From Endocalyx cinctus (taxonomy: Eukaryota; Ascomycota; Sordariomycetes; Amphisphaeriales; Apiosporaceae), in contig BCKC01000005.1 of the NCBI GenBank assembly GCA_001600455.1, forward strand, positions 3,906,001 through 3,970,000: a stretch of DNA of 64,000 nucleotides, given 5' to 3'. This document shows, piece by piece, positions 63,479 to 64,000 of this stretch. The notes beneath the pieces are model-generated. The model was not told the DNA's origin, ran no database searches, and saw only the letters and a program-made list of their open reading frames with translations. The translations under genes and the position numbers were made by a program. Numbering within the stretch: the first letter of the stretch is position 1; every line of letters begins with the position of its first letter.

Positions 63479-63799
63479 ATGTCCGATCAACTTACGTCAC
63501 CACAAATGAATACCAAGACCAATCTTACTCATAACTCCAACAACTCCGACCTTTCAAATTTAGACCGCCTGGCGTTGAAAGTCCAGAGGGACATCAATAA
63601 AATCGCATCTGCACATGTACTTGCAACAATATTCATCTCACTATTCCTCTTCTACTATGAAGTAATCGGACTTGATGTACTTTGGAAATCGGTTTTTTTT
63701 GGGTGGATTGTGTGGTTTTCTTGGGCAACTGTTGTAATATTATTCTGCACAGAAGATGGGCATTCTGTTTTAAAACCTAGGCCAAGTTACCAGGGTTAG
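63479..63799 (+). CDS. hypothetical small two-TM membrane protein
   Basis: Single exon, 106 aa. An Asn/Thr/Ser-rich N-terminus (residues 1-25) is followed by a polar helix (LDRLALKVQRDINKIASAH) and two hydrophobic segments: VLATIFISLFLFYYEVIGL, and VFFGWIVWFSWATVVILF. The C-terminal tail is short (CTEDGHSVLKPRPSYQG). Codon use and the regular helix pattern support a real gene, though the A+T content is close to that of the flanks. The N-terminal end could also be set two codons earlier only by a splice, which I do not see. No family is recognised. Confidence 0.5.
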   Translation: MSDQLTSPQMNTKTNLTHNSNNSDLSNLDRLALKVQRDINKIASAHVLATIFISLFLFYYEVIGLDVLWKSVFFGWIVWFSWATVVILFCTEDGHSVLKPRPSYQG

Positions 63800-64000
63800 C
63801 CACTATTCTATTATGATTATCGAAGGCGGATTAACTTGTTCGCCAGCCCAAATCAAATATTGGCTCAAAGTGGCGTTGGAAATCGCTTCAAGTTCTGTAA
63901 GGATTAGTACATTGCTAATTCCACTTAATACGATCTCCCTTACACACCTGTCTCCAGCCACTCTCCCCTGATATATTTTCTTGCCTAGTCTCCCACTACC

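Noticed and set aside
1..64000. tRNA, rRNA and CRISPR arrays
   Set aside because: I scanned by eye for B-box (GGTTCGAATCC-like) motifs and spaced direct repeats and found none; a covariance-model scan would be decisive.

Overview
The window is nuclear DNA of a filamentous ascomycete (Pezizomycotina). The genes carry short introns of about 50-120 nt with GTAAGT-type donors and CTAAC/CTGAC-type branch points. There is a Zn2Cys6 regulator, fungal-only families (2EXR, fungal rhodopsin family, GMC/P450 secondary-metabolism enzymes) and several secreted plant-cell-wall enzymes. I cannot name the genus. Spacers are AT-rich and hold many 19-25 nt A/T homopolymers and CT/TA microsatellites. I saw no tRNA, rRNA or CRISPR array.

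Left part (1-33 kb) is mostly ordinary, intact genes. It begins with the 3' part of an isochorismatase-family hydrolase, a secreted TRI14/SMP-30-like protein and a secreted PL26-type rhamnogalacturonan exolyase. Housekeeping genes follow: PRP17 (splicing), ERV14/cornichon (ER export) and MAP1 (methionine aminopeptidase 1). Next come kynurenine 3-monooxygenase, a Zn2Cys6 regulator, and a divergent pair encoding a PEP-hydrolase/TIM-barrel protein and a UPF0261 protein, which together match the two halves of plant Tm-1. Then come a small cysteine-rich secreted protein, a small one-TM protein, a GH93 exo-arabinanase-like enzyme and a GH3 glycosidase. PL26, GH93 and GH3 are consistent with attack on rhamnogalacturonan I and its side chains.

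Right part (34-64 kb) is accessory in character. Intact-looking genes are a PPxY-motif protein divergent from a Cys/His protein, a 2EXR protein, secreted proteins, a cytochrome P450, a GMC oxidoreductase and an RBR ubiquitin ligase. Between them lie broken genes: a SnoaL/NTF2-like gene with one in-frame TAG, a frameshifted LysM gene, a fungal-rhodopsin gene with an apparent frameshift, and a UbiA-type prenyltransferase/terpene-cyclase-like gene with four in-frame stops and one inserted base. A pogo/Fot-type transposase remnant, a BTB-like fragment and a possible retroelement relic follow. UbiA, P450 and GMC (with the SnoaL-like gene 7 kb away) look like the remains of a small secondary-metabolite cluster. 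A 23-bp direct repeat occurs on both sides of the rhodopsin-UbiA-P450 stretch.

Exon boundaries were placed by eye from splice signals and remembered family consensus. No searches were run. Frameshifts and stops could be assembly errors; MAP1 contains three N bases next to a 25-nt homopolymer, so sequence quality near such runs is imperfect.
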